NCBI GenBank assembly: GCA_024401475.1
Contig: JAKSKZ010000006.1
Coordinates: 1 to 64,000 of the forward strand
Direction: 5' to 3'
DNA: 64,000 nt
Source of the DNA: Paludibacteraceae bacterium
Lineage (GTDB): Bacteria; Bacteroidota; Bacteroidia; Bacteroidales; Paludibacteraceae
Part shown: in pieces, positions 9,322 to 16,996 of the stretch
Layout: every line of letters begins with the position of its first letter
Numbering within the stretch: the first letter of the stretch is position 1
Translations under genes and position numbers: made by a program
Notes under the pieces: generated by a model
Seen by the model: the letters and a program-made list of their open reading frames with translations, nothing else
What the model was told of the DNA's origin: nothing
The model's database searches: none

Positions 9322-11655
9322 ATGAAAACATTTATAAAATATCTCACTTCTATGGCAATGTTGGGTGCGGTCACATCGTGTTCCAATACAGATAATAATT
9401 CCTCTGTTGACAAGCAGGTGGATGCTCTTTACGAAAAGATGACTCAGGAGGAGCGTGTGGCTCAATTGCACGGCATTCATTTGGATCAATTTTTCACGGA
9501 AGATAATAAAATAGACACTGCCAAATGTAGGGCTGAACTGGCGAATGGTGTTGGTCATTTTTCTCAATTTGCGGTTACTCAACGTAAGACACCCGACCAG
9601 TTGCGTGATATGGTGGCACAGATGCAAGATTGGCTGATGAAGAACACACCAAGCGGAATACCAGCCTTGTTTCACGAGGAAGTTTTGACGGGTCTTGCCT
9701 CCTATGAAGCGACAGTCTATCCTCAGCAAATAGGTTTGGCTTGTTCGTTTAATCCTGAATTGGCCGCTTTAAAAACGAATTATACGGCTACGGGATTCCG
9801 TAAAATAGGAGGAGCGATGGCTCTATCTCCGATGGTGGACGTTGTTCGAACGCCCTCTTTCAATCGATTGGAGGAGTCTTATGGCGAGGATGGCTATTTG
9901 TCGGCTATGATGGGTGTGGCTTTTGTTGATGGCTTACAGCATTCTGGTGAAATGAAGGAAGGCGTGGCCGCTTGTAGCAAGCACTTCCTTGGGTATGGAG
10001 GAGGCGGAAATGCCGACGAGAAAGAGTTGATGGAGGAGATTCTTTTGCCTCATGAAGCGATTATACGTTTGGCAGGAAGCCAAGTCTTGATGACGGGTTA
10101 TCATAATTTCAGAGGTACGAATTGCGTGGCAAATGCACACTTGCAACAAAAAATATTGCGCGACTATTTGGGCTTTTCTGGCATCACGGTAAGTGATTAC
10201 GGATCAATTGATCAGTTGCCAGAAACAGAAATAGTACAAAAGGTGGCTGCGGCTATCAATGCAGGCAACGATGTTGATTTCCCAGATGGAGATTGTTACC
10301 GACATTTGCCTGAAGCCATAGAAAAAGGCTTGGTGAGTCAAGAGACATTGGCTGCAGCCGTGAAACGAGTTTTGCGTTTGAAGTGTCAGTTGGGATTGTT
10401 GGACGAGAATGCTAAGTTGTATGCGCAGGGGCACATTGAGTTTGATACGAAGGCGGAGCGTGAGTTGTCTTATAAGATGGCCACTCAATCAGTTGTCTTG
10501 TTGAACAACAATGGAATCCTTCCGATGAACAAGCCTACGAAGATATTGTTGACTGGACCTAATGCTAATAGTATGTGGGCCATGTTGGGCGACTACACCT
10601 ATCACTCCATGCGTTATTTCTGGCAACGAGAAATGGAGGATGACATGCACCCTCGCATTGTCAACTTGAAGGATGGATTGACGAATAAGTTGCCAGAAGG
10701 TTCAACATTGGCCTATAGCCGAGGTTGTGACTGGACGGAGGTTGTCGAAACAGTGATTGAGGATGGGGGTGATGCCCGTGCCTCCTATATGAAATCCATT
10801 CAAAACAGAAAGATTGATAGCGGGGAGAAAGCCGATTGGAAAGAGGCTGTTGACATGGCTGCAAAGAACGATGTGATTATTGCCGCGGTAGGCGAGAACG
10901 TGATTCTTTGTGGAGAAAATAGAGACAGAACGTCGCTTCGTTTGCCAGGCAAGCAGGAGGAGTTTGTGAAGCAGCTCATTGCTACGGGCAGGCCTGTCGT
11001 TTTGGTGGTATTTGGTGGCCGTGCACAAGTTATTTCTTCCATTGCAGACAAGTGTGCAGCCGTTATCCAAGCGTGGTATCCAGGCGAGGAGGGAGGAAAT
11101 GCGTTGGCAGATATTCTTTACGGAAACGTAGCACCTTCGGGCAAGTTGAGCGTTAGTTATCCGGCCGAGGAGCTTCATACACCGATCTGTTATAATTACG
11201 ATTTGAAGGGCGACAAACGAATTGCCTATCCGTTTGGATATGGTCTCTCATACACCACATTCGACTATACCAACTTGAAGATGGATACTGTAGTATCTAC
11301 GGATTCAGAGGTTCATTTGAGTTGCGACATCACCAACAGGGGCAGTGTTGAGGCTGATGAAATAGTTCAAGTCTATGTTTCGCCAACCGATTCGCTTCAA
11401 CCATTGAAGCCGATCCAGTTGCAAGGCTTTGGGCGAGTTTCGTTGAAGGCAGGCGAGACGAAGACAATATCGTTTGTACTCTCCACCCAGCAGTTGGGTT
11501 ATTACAACAACGGTCATTGGTCGGTCGATGCCGGAAAATATCTCGTCAAAGTAGGAGCCTCATCCGAAGACATCCGCTTACAAGGCGAGGTGGATTTGCA
11601 AGGTCAACAACATAACTTGCCATTAAGAACGCAATACTTTGCGGTGGTGAAATGA
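9322..11655 (+). CDS. glycoside hydrolase family 3 lipoprotein
   Basis: The 777-residue protein has a lipoprotein signal with the lipobox Cys at residue 20 (GAVTSCS), so it is anchored in a membrane facing the periplasm or cell surface. It shows the GH3 order: an N-terminal barrel with the nucleophile Asp292 in GITVSDYGS and the substrate-binding KHFLGYG and SYGEDGYL segments, a second alpha/beta domain (GPNANSMWAMLGDYT to VVFGGRAQV), and a C-terminal fibronectin-III-like domain (about 650-775). GH3 enzymes remove terminal beta-linked glucose, xylose or related sugars; the exact sugar cannot be read. No other polysaccharide-use genes adjoin it. It is followed by an intrinsic terminator. Confidence 0.9.
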   Translation: MKTFIKYLTSMAMLGAVTSCSNTDNNSSVDKQVDALYEKMTQEERVAQLHGIHLDQFFTEDNKIDTAKCRAELANGVGHFSQFAVTQRKTPDQLRDMVAQMQDWLMKNTPSGIPALFHEEVLTGLASYEATVYPQQIGLACSFNPELAALKTNYTATGFRKIGGAMALSPMVDVVRTPSFNRLEESYGEDGYLSAMMGVAFVDGLQHSGEMKEGVAACSKHFLGYGGGGNADEKELMEEILLPHEAIIRLAGSQVLMTGYHNFRGTNCVANAHLQQKILRDYLGFSGITVSDYGSIDQLPETEIVQKVAAAINAGNDVDFPDGDCYRHLPEAIEKGLVSQETLAAAVKRVLRLKCQLGLLDENAKLYAQGHIEFDTKAERELSYKMATQSVVLLNNNGILPMNKPTKILLTGPNANSMWAMLGDYTYHSMRYFWQREMEDDMHPRIVNLKDGLTNKLPEGSTLAYSRGCDWTEVVETVIEDGGDARASYMKSIQNRKIDSGEKADWKEAVDMAAKNDVIIAAVGENVILCGENRDRTSLRLPGKQEEFVKQLIATGRPVVLVVFGGRAQVISSIADKCAAVIQAWYPGEEGGNALADILYGNVAPSGKLSVSYPAEELHTPICYNYDLKGDKRIAYPFGYGLSYTTFDYTNLKMDTVVSTDSEVHLSCDITNRGSVEADEIVQVYVSPTDSLQPLKPIQLQGFGRVSLKAGETKTISFVLSTQQLGYYNNGHWSVDAGKYLVKVGASSEDIRLQGEVDLQGQQHNLPLRTQYFAVVK

Positions 11656-11673
11656 TGAAATAGAAGGAAAAGG

Positions 11674-11702
11674 AAAAGTGCGGTCGGAGGATCGCACTTT
11701 TT
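11674..11702 (+). terminator. intrinsic terminator after the GH3 gene
   Basis: AAAAGTGCG and CGCACTTTT form a GC-centred hairpin followed by TTC-TTT, 18 bases after the GH3 stop codon. Confidence 0.75.
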
Positions 11703-11750
11703 CTTTGTAATTATGTCATAAATGACTAAAACCGGTCGGATTTCGGTCGG

Positions 11751-11817
11751 AATCCGCTATAATTCGACGGAAAATCCGCTATAATTATGACGAATCCGCT
11801 ATAAATCCGCTATAATT
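11751..11817. repeat. cluster of four AATCCGCTATAA repeats
   Basis: AATCCGCTATAA occurs at 11751, 11773, 11793 and 11804, with spacings of 22, 20 and 11 bases, in the gap between the GH3 terminator and the next gene. Most copies continue into T, giving TATAATT. Just upstream, CGGTCGGATTTCGGTCGGA is a separate 10-base direct repeat. The role is unknown. Confidence 0.75.
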
Positions 11818-11869
11818 TGTTAGCATCATTTGGGTTGAAAAAAAACTTGTAACTCAGAGATAAATTGTC

Positions 11870-11877
11870 TATTTTTG
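11870..11877 (+). promoter_or_regulatory. -7 promoter element before the 11907 gene
   Basis: TATTTTTG matches TAnnTTTG. A TTG at 11848 gives about 20 bases of spacing, as at other promoters here. The start codon of the small downstream gene is 30 bases further on. Confidence 0.55.
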
Positions 11878-11906
11878 CTCATGGCTAAAGCCAGTATTGA
11901 AGTGAA

Positions 11907-12209
11907 ATGAATACACAAAACCCCTTCCACTACTATCACGGTGAATCAACTTGCCCATATTCATTGCCTAATAATCGGTTGTTTTGGCTGATTGAAAAAA
12001 GGTGTGTTCGTAATGGTTCTGACGAATATGAAGGCTGGTTGGAATATTATCGAATCAAAGGTTATAAGCAATACGATGATGTCCCTTACCAGATTCTAAT
12101 CTCCCTCTTCCTATATTGGTTGGACGACGATGATAAAGAGGAGGAGACTGTGGCTGATTTTTATGGTTTAGTGGAGGAATATAGAAGCCAACCGATAAAA
12201 CAGGAATAG
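11907..12209 (+). CDS. hypothetical protein, 100 residues
   Basis: This is a small acidic protein with no signal peptide or membrane helix and no motif I recognise. It is rich in aromatic residues (HYYHGES, FWLIEKR, GWLEYYRIKGYKQY), and its C-terminal part carries an acidic run DDDDKEEE. It has its own plausible promoter and sits between the GH3 gene and a convergent AAA ATPase in an accessory region. The FWLIEKR-EYEGWLEYYRIKGY composition resembles small cytoplasmic proteins of toxin/immunity neighbourhoods, but this is not evidence of function. Confidence 0.55.
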   Translation: MNTQNPFHYYHGESTCPYSLPNNRLFWLIEKRCVRNGSDEYEGWLEYYRIKGYKQYDDVPYQILISLFLYWLDDDDKEEETVADFYGLVEEYRSQPIKQE

Positions 12210-12297
12210 ATTTGCAATCTCAACCAACGCTTTGTAGCTGCCATTCCCAACCTATTCATAATCACAATCTTTTAGTATTTGCCACATTTCCCCGTAT

Positions 12298-13473
12298 TCA
12301 ATACAGAAACCCGAACATCCAAAGTGGAATTTCTCGCAAGGTGGCGTATTCGATGTCATCCTTGACAAGGTACGAGTTCTCTATGGCTTTGATTTGTTGG
12401 GAAGTCTTTTTTCCGCCTATCTCAAACGTGTAATCATTTACTTCAAAATCAGCCTGCGTAGGGGAGGATAGGATGGGGTACAAGTCTTGCAAGAACTGGA
12501 TGAAGATATTCTCGCGAATGGTTCCAATGTTAGGTTCTCCATCTGCGAGGGCATACGAGAGGTTGGGGTTGTTCAAATAGATCTTGTCTATTTTCTGCAA
12601 TGCCTTTATGCCCGTAGCCTTTTCTCGAATCATGGTGATGAGTTGTGCCTTCTCTAAATACATTAGGTAATCAGGCAATATGTTTCTTGAAATGCCCAAC
12701 TCTCTTTCCAAAACGGAGAAGTTTGGCTTGAACGGAACGCTTTGTGCCACGACATAGAGCAATTTCTTGAGTTTTGCACTTGAAGTGATATTCATCTTCG
12801 CGAAGGTGGGTATGTCAAATTCCACTACTTGTTTCAATACGCTTTTGAGACGAAGAAGATAGTCGTCTGATTCCAAGAAAAATGGATAGTAACCAACTTT
12901 CAAATATTGTTTGAAGAGAGCCAACGGCCGATGTTCCGCATAGGGAAATTCGACCTTGCCATTTATCACCTCTTCCAGCGTGTAGGATGGGAATTGCTTT
13001 TGCAAGGTGATGCAGAGATATTCGCGGAAGGATAGCCCTTTCAAATGATACTCTACTTTTCGTCTGCTTAAATCCGCTCCGCCTTGCTCCAAATCCAGGA
13101 TGGAGGAACCCGTGTAGATGATTTGAAGGTCTGGCAGAAGATCGTATATGTTTTTTATTTCAGAAGACCATCCGTCGTATTTGTGTATTTCGTCAATGTA
13201 TAGTTTCTTGCCTCCGTTTTGGTAAAACTCCTTTGCCAGTTCGAATAGTCTGTGTGTGGTAAAATAGAAATCGTCTGCGGTCACGTAGAGAGAGGTGTTA
13301 GGTTCGTCGCTCATCTTAATGTGTTGAAGGATCAATGTGGTTTTCCCCGTGCCTCTGGCTCCTAATATTGCTATCAATCGATTCTCCCAATTTATCTTTT
13401 CGTGAAGATAACGTACAAAATCGGTGCTTACTCGATTGAGCAGGAGTCTATATGTTTCTATCAGAGCATTCAT
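12298..13473 (-). CDS. AAA ATPase with AAA_14 and DUF4143-like domains
   Basis: The protein has about 391 residues from the ATG at 13471-13473. The AAA_14 domain carries Walker A GARGTGKTT and Walker B KKLYIDEIHKYD, then sensor-like IIYTGSS. The C-terminal part (SFREYL, LKVGYYPFF, LPDYLMYLEKAQLI, NIGTIRENIFIQFL, EIGGKKTS) is DUF4143-like. This family is widespread in Bacteroidetes and archaea with no settled function. The open frame extends to 13545, but the upstream 24 codons overlap a promoter-like TATATTTG (13494-13501, minus strand) and an operator-like array, so the start at 13473 is preferred. The C-terminus lies close to the convergent small gene. Confidence 0.8.
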   Translation of the reverse strand: MNALIETYRLLLNRVSTDFVRYLHEKINWENRLIAILGARGTGKTTLILQHIKMSDEPNTSLYVTADDFYFTTHRLFELAKEFYQNGGKKLYIDEIHKYDGWSSEIKNIYDLLPDLQIIYTGSSILDLEQGGADLSRRKVEYHLKGLSFREYLCITLQKQFPSYTLEEVINGKVEFPYAEHRPLALFKQYLKVGYYPFFLESDDYLLRLKSVLKQVVEFDIPTFAKMNITSSAKLKKLLYVVAQSVPFKPNFSVLERELGISRNILPDYLMYLEKAQLITMIREKATGIKALQKIDKIYLNNPNLSYALADGEPNIGTIRENIFIQFLQDLYPILSSPTQADFEVNDYTFEIGGKKTSQQIKAIENSYLVKDDIEYATLREIPLWMFGFLY

Positions 13474-13493
13474 ATTCCTATCGCAATTTTTTG

Positions 13494-13501
13494 CAAATAT
13501 A
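13494..13501 (-). promoter_or_regulatory. -7 promoter element of the AAA ATPase
   Basis: The minus strand reads TATATTTG, matching TAnnTTTG. It lies 21 bases upstream of the preferred ATG and directly downstream of the first dyad of the 13508-13591 array. Confidence 0.6.
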
Positions 13502-13507
13502 GTAAAT

Positions 13508-13591
13508 TGCACGATGGAGTGTGCAGTTTTATGGAAATATTGCATTGTCTATCGTGCAAAAATTGACAAAAACTGCACGATAGACTATGCA
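13508..13591. promoter_or_regulatory. array of three 18-bp dyads at 33-bp spacing
   Basis: Three imperfect palindromes of the form TGCAY-N8-RTGCA lie at 13508-13525, 13541-13558 and 13574-13591. Their centres are exactly 33 bases apart, about three helical turns. The second and third also pair with each other as a near-perfect inverted repeat (18 of 19 bases). They cover the region just upstream of the ATPase promoter on the minus strand. This geometry suggests a cooperative protein-binding site, possibly for autoregulation; the binding protein is unknown. Confidence 0.65.
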
Positions 13592-13694
13592 ATTTATGAA
13601 TAGAGCCACCCTCTTCCCCGTCAAAATACACATTTTCGTCCCTTCTGCCTATTTTTGAAGCATTTTTGCTCTTTTTTCGTTTGCTTAAATGTTC

Positions 13695-13702
13695 TACCTT
13701 TG
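13695..13702 (+). promoter_or_regulatory. -7 promoter element of the FISUMP lipoprotein
   Basis: TACCTTTG matches TAnnTTTG and would give a leader of about 150 bases before the ATG at 13859. The leader is AT-rich with a possible 16-codon frame starting at 13727; no riboswitch was recognised. Confidence 0.5.
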
Positions 13703-13858
13703 TTTCAACGAAAACAAATAGGAAAGATGATTGTTCGCTTTGAGGAATATAGGTTCATTGGTAAGGTGAAAATATAGATTTAAATCGGATGAATTGTAGT
13801 TATCGTTAAATAGTAAATTTATTCAATAGATTATTAAAATATTAAATTGTAGAGAGTT

Positions 13859-14551
13859 ATGAAAAATTTAGCGACGGCGTTTATCGCATTAACAATGGTA
13901 GTTTGTGGTTCAAGTTGTTCAACACCTAATGAACCTACAGTGAGTGGTCAACAAGATGGGCATGATTATGTGGATTTAGGCTTGCCAAGCGGAAAGTTGT
14001 GGGCAACGGCAAACGTGGGTGCCAATAGGCCTGACGACAATGGAAGTTATTTCGCTTGGGGAGAGACTGCTCCGAAGCAAGAATATGAGTGGACGACCTA
14101 TCAATTGTGCAACGGCAGCGATTCTCAAACGAAGGTCAACAAATACTGTGTAAACGACCGTAAGGGCGAAGTGGACAACAAGATTGCCTTGGAGGCGACG
14201 GATGATGCGGCAACGGCCAACTGGGGCGGTCAATGGAGCACTCCAAGCCGCGAGGATTGGGAAGAGTTGGTGAATGCTTGTGACTGGGAGTGGGTGAAAA
14301 ACTACAACGGAACAGGCTTGGATGTGAAGATGGGAAGATCAAAGGCGAATGGAAACAAAATTCTTCTACCATTCTCGGGATACTATTCAGGAGAAAAGTT
14401 CGTTAAAAATGAAGGCATGTATTGGACTTCGACGCTTTACGAGACCAATAGTCACCAAGCCTACGATGCTCGTGTCCTTACGCACAACATCAACTGCAAC
14501 AATGTAAATCGCAAGTTGGGAATGGCGGTCCGTGCGGTCATTAGCAAGTGA
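13859..14551 (+). CDS. FISUMP-domain lipoprotein
   Basis: The 230-residue protein has a lipoprotein signal (VVCGSSCS, lipid-modified Cys near residue 20). It is followed by the Fibrobacter succinogenes major paralogous (FISUMP) domain: HDYVDLGLPSGKLWATANVGA, SYFAWGET, YEWTTYQLCNG, WSTPSREDWEELVNACDWEW, and a final GMAVRAVIS. Such proteins are abundant on Bacteroidetes and Fibrobacter surfaces; the domain is lectin-like in appearance and its ligand is unknown. It is a single-gene unit with its own promoter and terminator. Confidence 0.85.
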   Translation: MKNLATAFIALTMVVCGSSCSTPNEPTVSGQQDGHDYVDLGLPSGKLWATANVGANRPDDNGSYFAWGETAPKQEYEWTTYQLCNGSDSQTKVNKYCVNDRKGEVDNKIALEATDDAATANWGGQWSTPSREDWEELVNACDWEWVKNYNGTGLDVKMGRSKANGNKILLPFSGYYSGEKFVKNEGMYWTSTLYETNSHQAYDARVLTHNINCNNVNRKLGMAVRAVISK

Positions 14552-14572
14552 AAGAAGTGTAAATTTGAAAAA

Positions 14573-14613
14573 GGGCAGTCTTGGGAGATTCATGGAGTCT
14601 TGCAAGACTGTCC
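14573..14613 (+). terminator. hairpin after the FISUMP gene
   Basis: GGGCAGTCTTG and CAAGACTGTCC form an 11-bp stem around a 19-base loop, about 20 bases after the stop codon. The downstream T run is weak. Confidence 0.5.
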
Positions 14614-14669
14614 TATATTGAAAATAGCCATGAGTAGTGGTAATCTATAAGTTCTTATAATACATTAGA

Positions 14670-15440
14670 ATGGAACAATATTTTTATTTGATAGGTATCC
14701 TTTTGCTTTTGGGAGAGATCATATTTGGTTATGGTATGATTAAAGTTGTGGCAAAAGAGTGGTACTGTTACAAACAAAGGGAAGAATTAGAAATGCAAGG
14801 TGCAAAAGGACTCGATGAATTTGAATACTGCAGTCCGACCATCTTATATTATGTCTTCATTTCGTTCTTTATTCATATTGCAATTTTCTTTTTCAATATT
14901 ATATGTACTCCTTTTTCTTTTGTTTTTGACGCATCTGTATTTATCATTGGAGGCATCATTTTCATCTTTTATCTTGGTGATTCTGACAAAGGGAAAAGAC
15001 TCTTGGTTTTGGGTCGGTTGTGTTTTGACACATTGAGTGTGGCTATAATTCTGTTATCCATCCATATAGGATTGACGAACGGAATTTACGGATGGGCCAA
15101 TGAGACTATGGAGAGCAGAACGTATGTTGCTACAATGCCCATACTACAGATCACAGAAAATTACCATAAGAACGATGTTACATATAGGCCGCACCATAGC
15201 CCGGTAAGACCTGTGTTTTCATCCGATACTCCTTTGAAAAGTGAAATCTCAGCACCCAACAAATTGTTTTTGGACGTTTTGCCCTATTTGTCCATTTACT
15301 CATTTCATGAATGTACGCCCGAATTCAGCGCATGTGGTTTTTCTGAGCCTATTGAGGGCAACTATGTAAGACTCACAATCAAGGAAGGCTATTATGGGTT
15401 GAATTATTTAGAACAGACGGAAGTCATTTGGGGAGACTAA
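14670..15440 (+). CDS. hypothetical integral membrane protein
   Basis: The 256-residue protein has about four membrane helices: residues 5-25, about 58-80 (FISFFIHIAIFFFNII), 86-102 (FDASVFIIGGIIFIFYL) and about 113-135 (LCFDTLSVAIILLSIHIGL). A soluble C-terminal tail of about 110 residues follows. No catalytic motif or family is recognised. It follows the FISUMP terminator by 57 bases and ends convergently with the Sel1 protein gene. Confidence 0.65.
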   Translation: MEQYFYLIGILLLLGEIIFGYGMIKVVAKEWYCYKQREELEMQGAKGLDEFEYCSPTILYYVFISFFIHIAIFFFNIICTPFSFVFDASVFIIGGIIFIFYLGDSDKGKRLLVLGRLCFDTLSVAIILLSIHIGLTNGIYGWANETMESRTYVATMPILQITENYHKNDVTYRPHHSPVRPVFSSDTPLKSEISAPNKLFLDVLPYLSIYSFHECTPEFSACGFSEPIEGNYVRLTIKEGYYGLNYLEQTEVIWGD

Positions 15441-15512
15441 TTTAGAAGATAGTGGAGACTTGAGGGTAGAGTAGTCTCTGTCTCTGTTTGCGACTATCCT
15501 CAAATTTTGTGA

Positions 15513-16931
15513 CTAAATCCATTCGTCGTCATATAGCGACGTGCCCAGTTTGTGCCATGGCTGCCAAATATTGTCCTTCCGGTGGTAAACCTTTTCTGGA
15601 CAGAGAAATGGGAAATCTCTATAGGGTTTACGGACTTCGTAGAGTTCGGTGATCTCCTCCAGCGGAACGTCTGCCTCGTAGTATGGAATGCATTTGTCGG
15701 AGTAATCAATCCTTGGCTTTATGCCTAATTTTTTACCGTCTTCATCGTCAAACAACATAAAAACTGTTTGGGTTTTTGGATCGAGGCAACCTACATAAAT
15801 GGCTTTGACACCTTTATAGACAGCAACATTTCTCTCGACGTAGTAAGCTGATTCGATAATGTCGTTTTTTGATAAGGATCGATAGTAATAAAGATTTTTA
15901 TTCTTGAATCCCTCTTTCTTCAATTCAGGTATGAATCCAATCAAATGGTTTTCATGTTCGTTGTAGAGTAGGTGCCTATTACCGATTCTTACAATTGGGT
16001 TGCATTCGTTTAAAAATAAATCTCTGTTTGTTGGATAGAGATTGGCATGAATCAACTCTAGAAGGTTGAAATCCGTCAAACTTGTTGTCTTGTGTTCTTT
16101 CACATAATCAATCACCATCTCTTTGATATTGGCTGGAATATCGACTTTGGAGAAAGAGGTGTCGTATAGTTGTTTCAAAGTGTCCAGTTGCGAAAAATCT
16201 CCATATTTGAAGTATTCTGTCCATCCCATGTATTGGTCGTGAAAGCAGATGTCGTGTTCGGCTGGTTCGCATTCTTCTCCATCATATATGGGTGGGCACA
16301 CTGCATATACCAAACGTCCATCTAAGACCCTATAGTAGTCGTGTGTTTTTGAACAAACATATATTCCCGGATGCCTATATTTTACAATCTTTTTCTCTTT
16401 TGGTTTCTCTTTAGGCTTCTTTTCTTTTTGAACCGTAGTTTCTGGATTTGTCGTATTTTCATCGCGATGAATAGTAGTCCTTTGATTTGCTACTTCTACT
16501 TGTAATTGTTTATAGCAATCTATTGCAGTAGCGGCTTCTTTAACTCCATTCGATAACGCCCTTTCTAACCACTTTATGGCTTTGGCATAGTCTGCGGCTA
16601 CACCTTCCCCTTTCCCGTAGCAGGCGGCTAAATAGAATTGGGCAAATCCGTAGTTCTGCTCGGCAGCTTTTGTGTAGAGTTCAAAAGATTTTTTGAGGTT
16701 TCGCTTGACGCCAAATCCAGTGGAATATTGCCATGCAAGGTAGAACTGAGCTTCTACATGACCAGCATTGGCAGCCTTCTTAAACCATTTAGCGCTCTCG
16801 GTGAAGTCACGCTCCACGCCGGAGCCTTGGTAATATCGGTCGCCTAACTTATATTGTGCTTCGGTATCGCCACGAAGTGCATTTGCTTTGAGTTCTTCCA
16901 ATTCTTCCATATCCTCTCTCTTTGTGACCAT
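15513..16931 (-). CDS. Sel1-repeat protein with an uncharacterised C-terminal domain
   Basis: This 472-residue soluble protein has three to four Sel1-like repeats in its first 150 residues (DTEAQYKLGDRYYQGSGVER, AKWFKKAANAGHVEAQFYLA, YTKAAEQNYGFAQFYLAACYGKGEGV, AIKWLERALSNG). These helical solenoids mediate protein-protein contacts. A Lys-rich linker (KEKKPKEKPKEKK, about 170-185) separates them from a C-terminal region of about 280 residues with no family I recognise. There is no signal peptide, so it is probably cytoplasmic. It follows the T9SS surface-protein gene on the same strand but is separated from it by a terminator. Confidence 0.75.
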   Translation of the reverse strand: MVTKREDMEELEELKANALRGDTEAQYKLGDRYYQGSGVERDFTESAKWFKKAANAGHVEAQFYLAWQYSTGFGVKRNLKKSFELYTKAAEQNYGFAQFYLAACYGKGEGVAADYAKAIKWLERALSNGVKEAATAIDCYKQLQVEVANQRTTIHRDENTTNPETTVQKEKKPKEKPKEKKIVKYRHPGIYVCSKTHDYYRVLDGRLVYAVCPPIYDGEECEPAEHDICFHDQYMGWTEYFKYGDFSQLDTLKQLYDTSFSKVDIPANIKEMVIDYVKEHKTTSLTDFNLLELIHANLYPTNRDLFLNECNPIVRIGNRHLLYNEHENHLIGFIPELKKEGFKNKNLYYYRSLSKNDIIESAYYVERNVAVYKGVKAIYVGCLDPKTQTVFMLFDDEDGKKLGIKPRIDYSDKCIPYYEADVPLEEITELYEVRKPYRDFPFLCPEKVYHRKDNIWQPWHKLGTSLYDDEWI

Positions 16932-16940
16932 GAAAAAAAA

Positions 16941-16981
16941 GAGGTGATGCTAATCATCTAAAAGATATTTCGCATCACCTC
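16941..16981 (-). terminator. terminator between the T9SS protein gene and the Sel1 gene
   Basis: GAGGTGATGC and GCATCACCTC form a perfect 10-bp stem. On the minus strand the 3' side runs into TTTTTTTTC, immediately after the stop of the gene at 16997-19810. Confidence 0.8.
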
Positions 16982-16996
16982 CCTTTTATATGCTCT

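Noticed and set aside
12212..12433. 73-codon plus-strand ORF
   Set aside because: It overlaps the 3' end of the AAA ATPase gene in antisense and has no protein-like features.
13508..13591. Possible short CRISPR array
   Set aside because: Only three units, each palindromic, with 15-base gaps and no cas genes; operator sites fit better.
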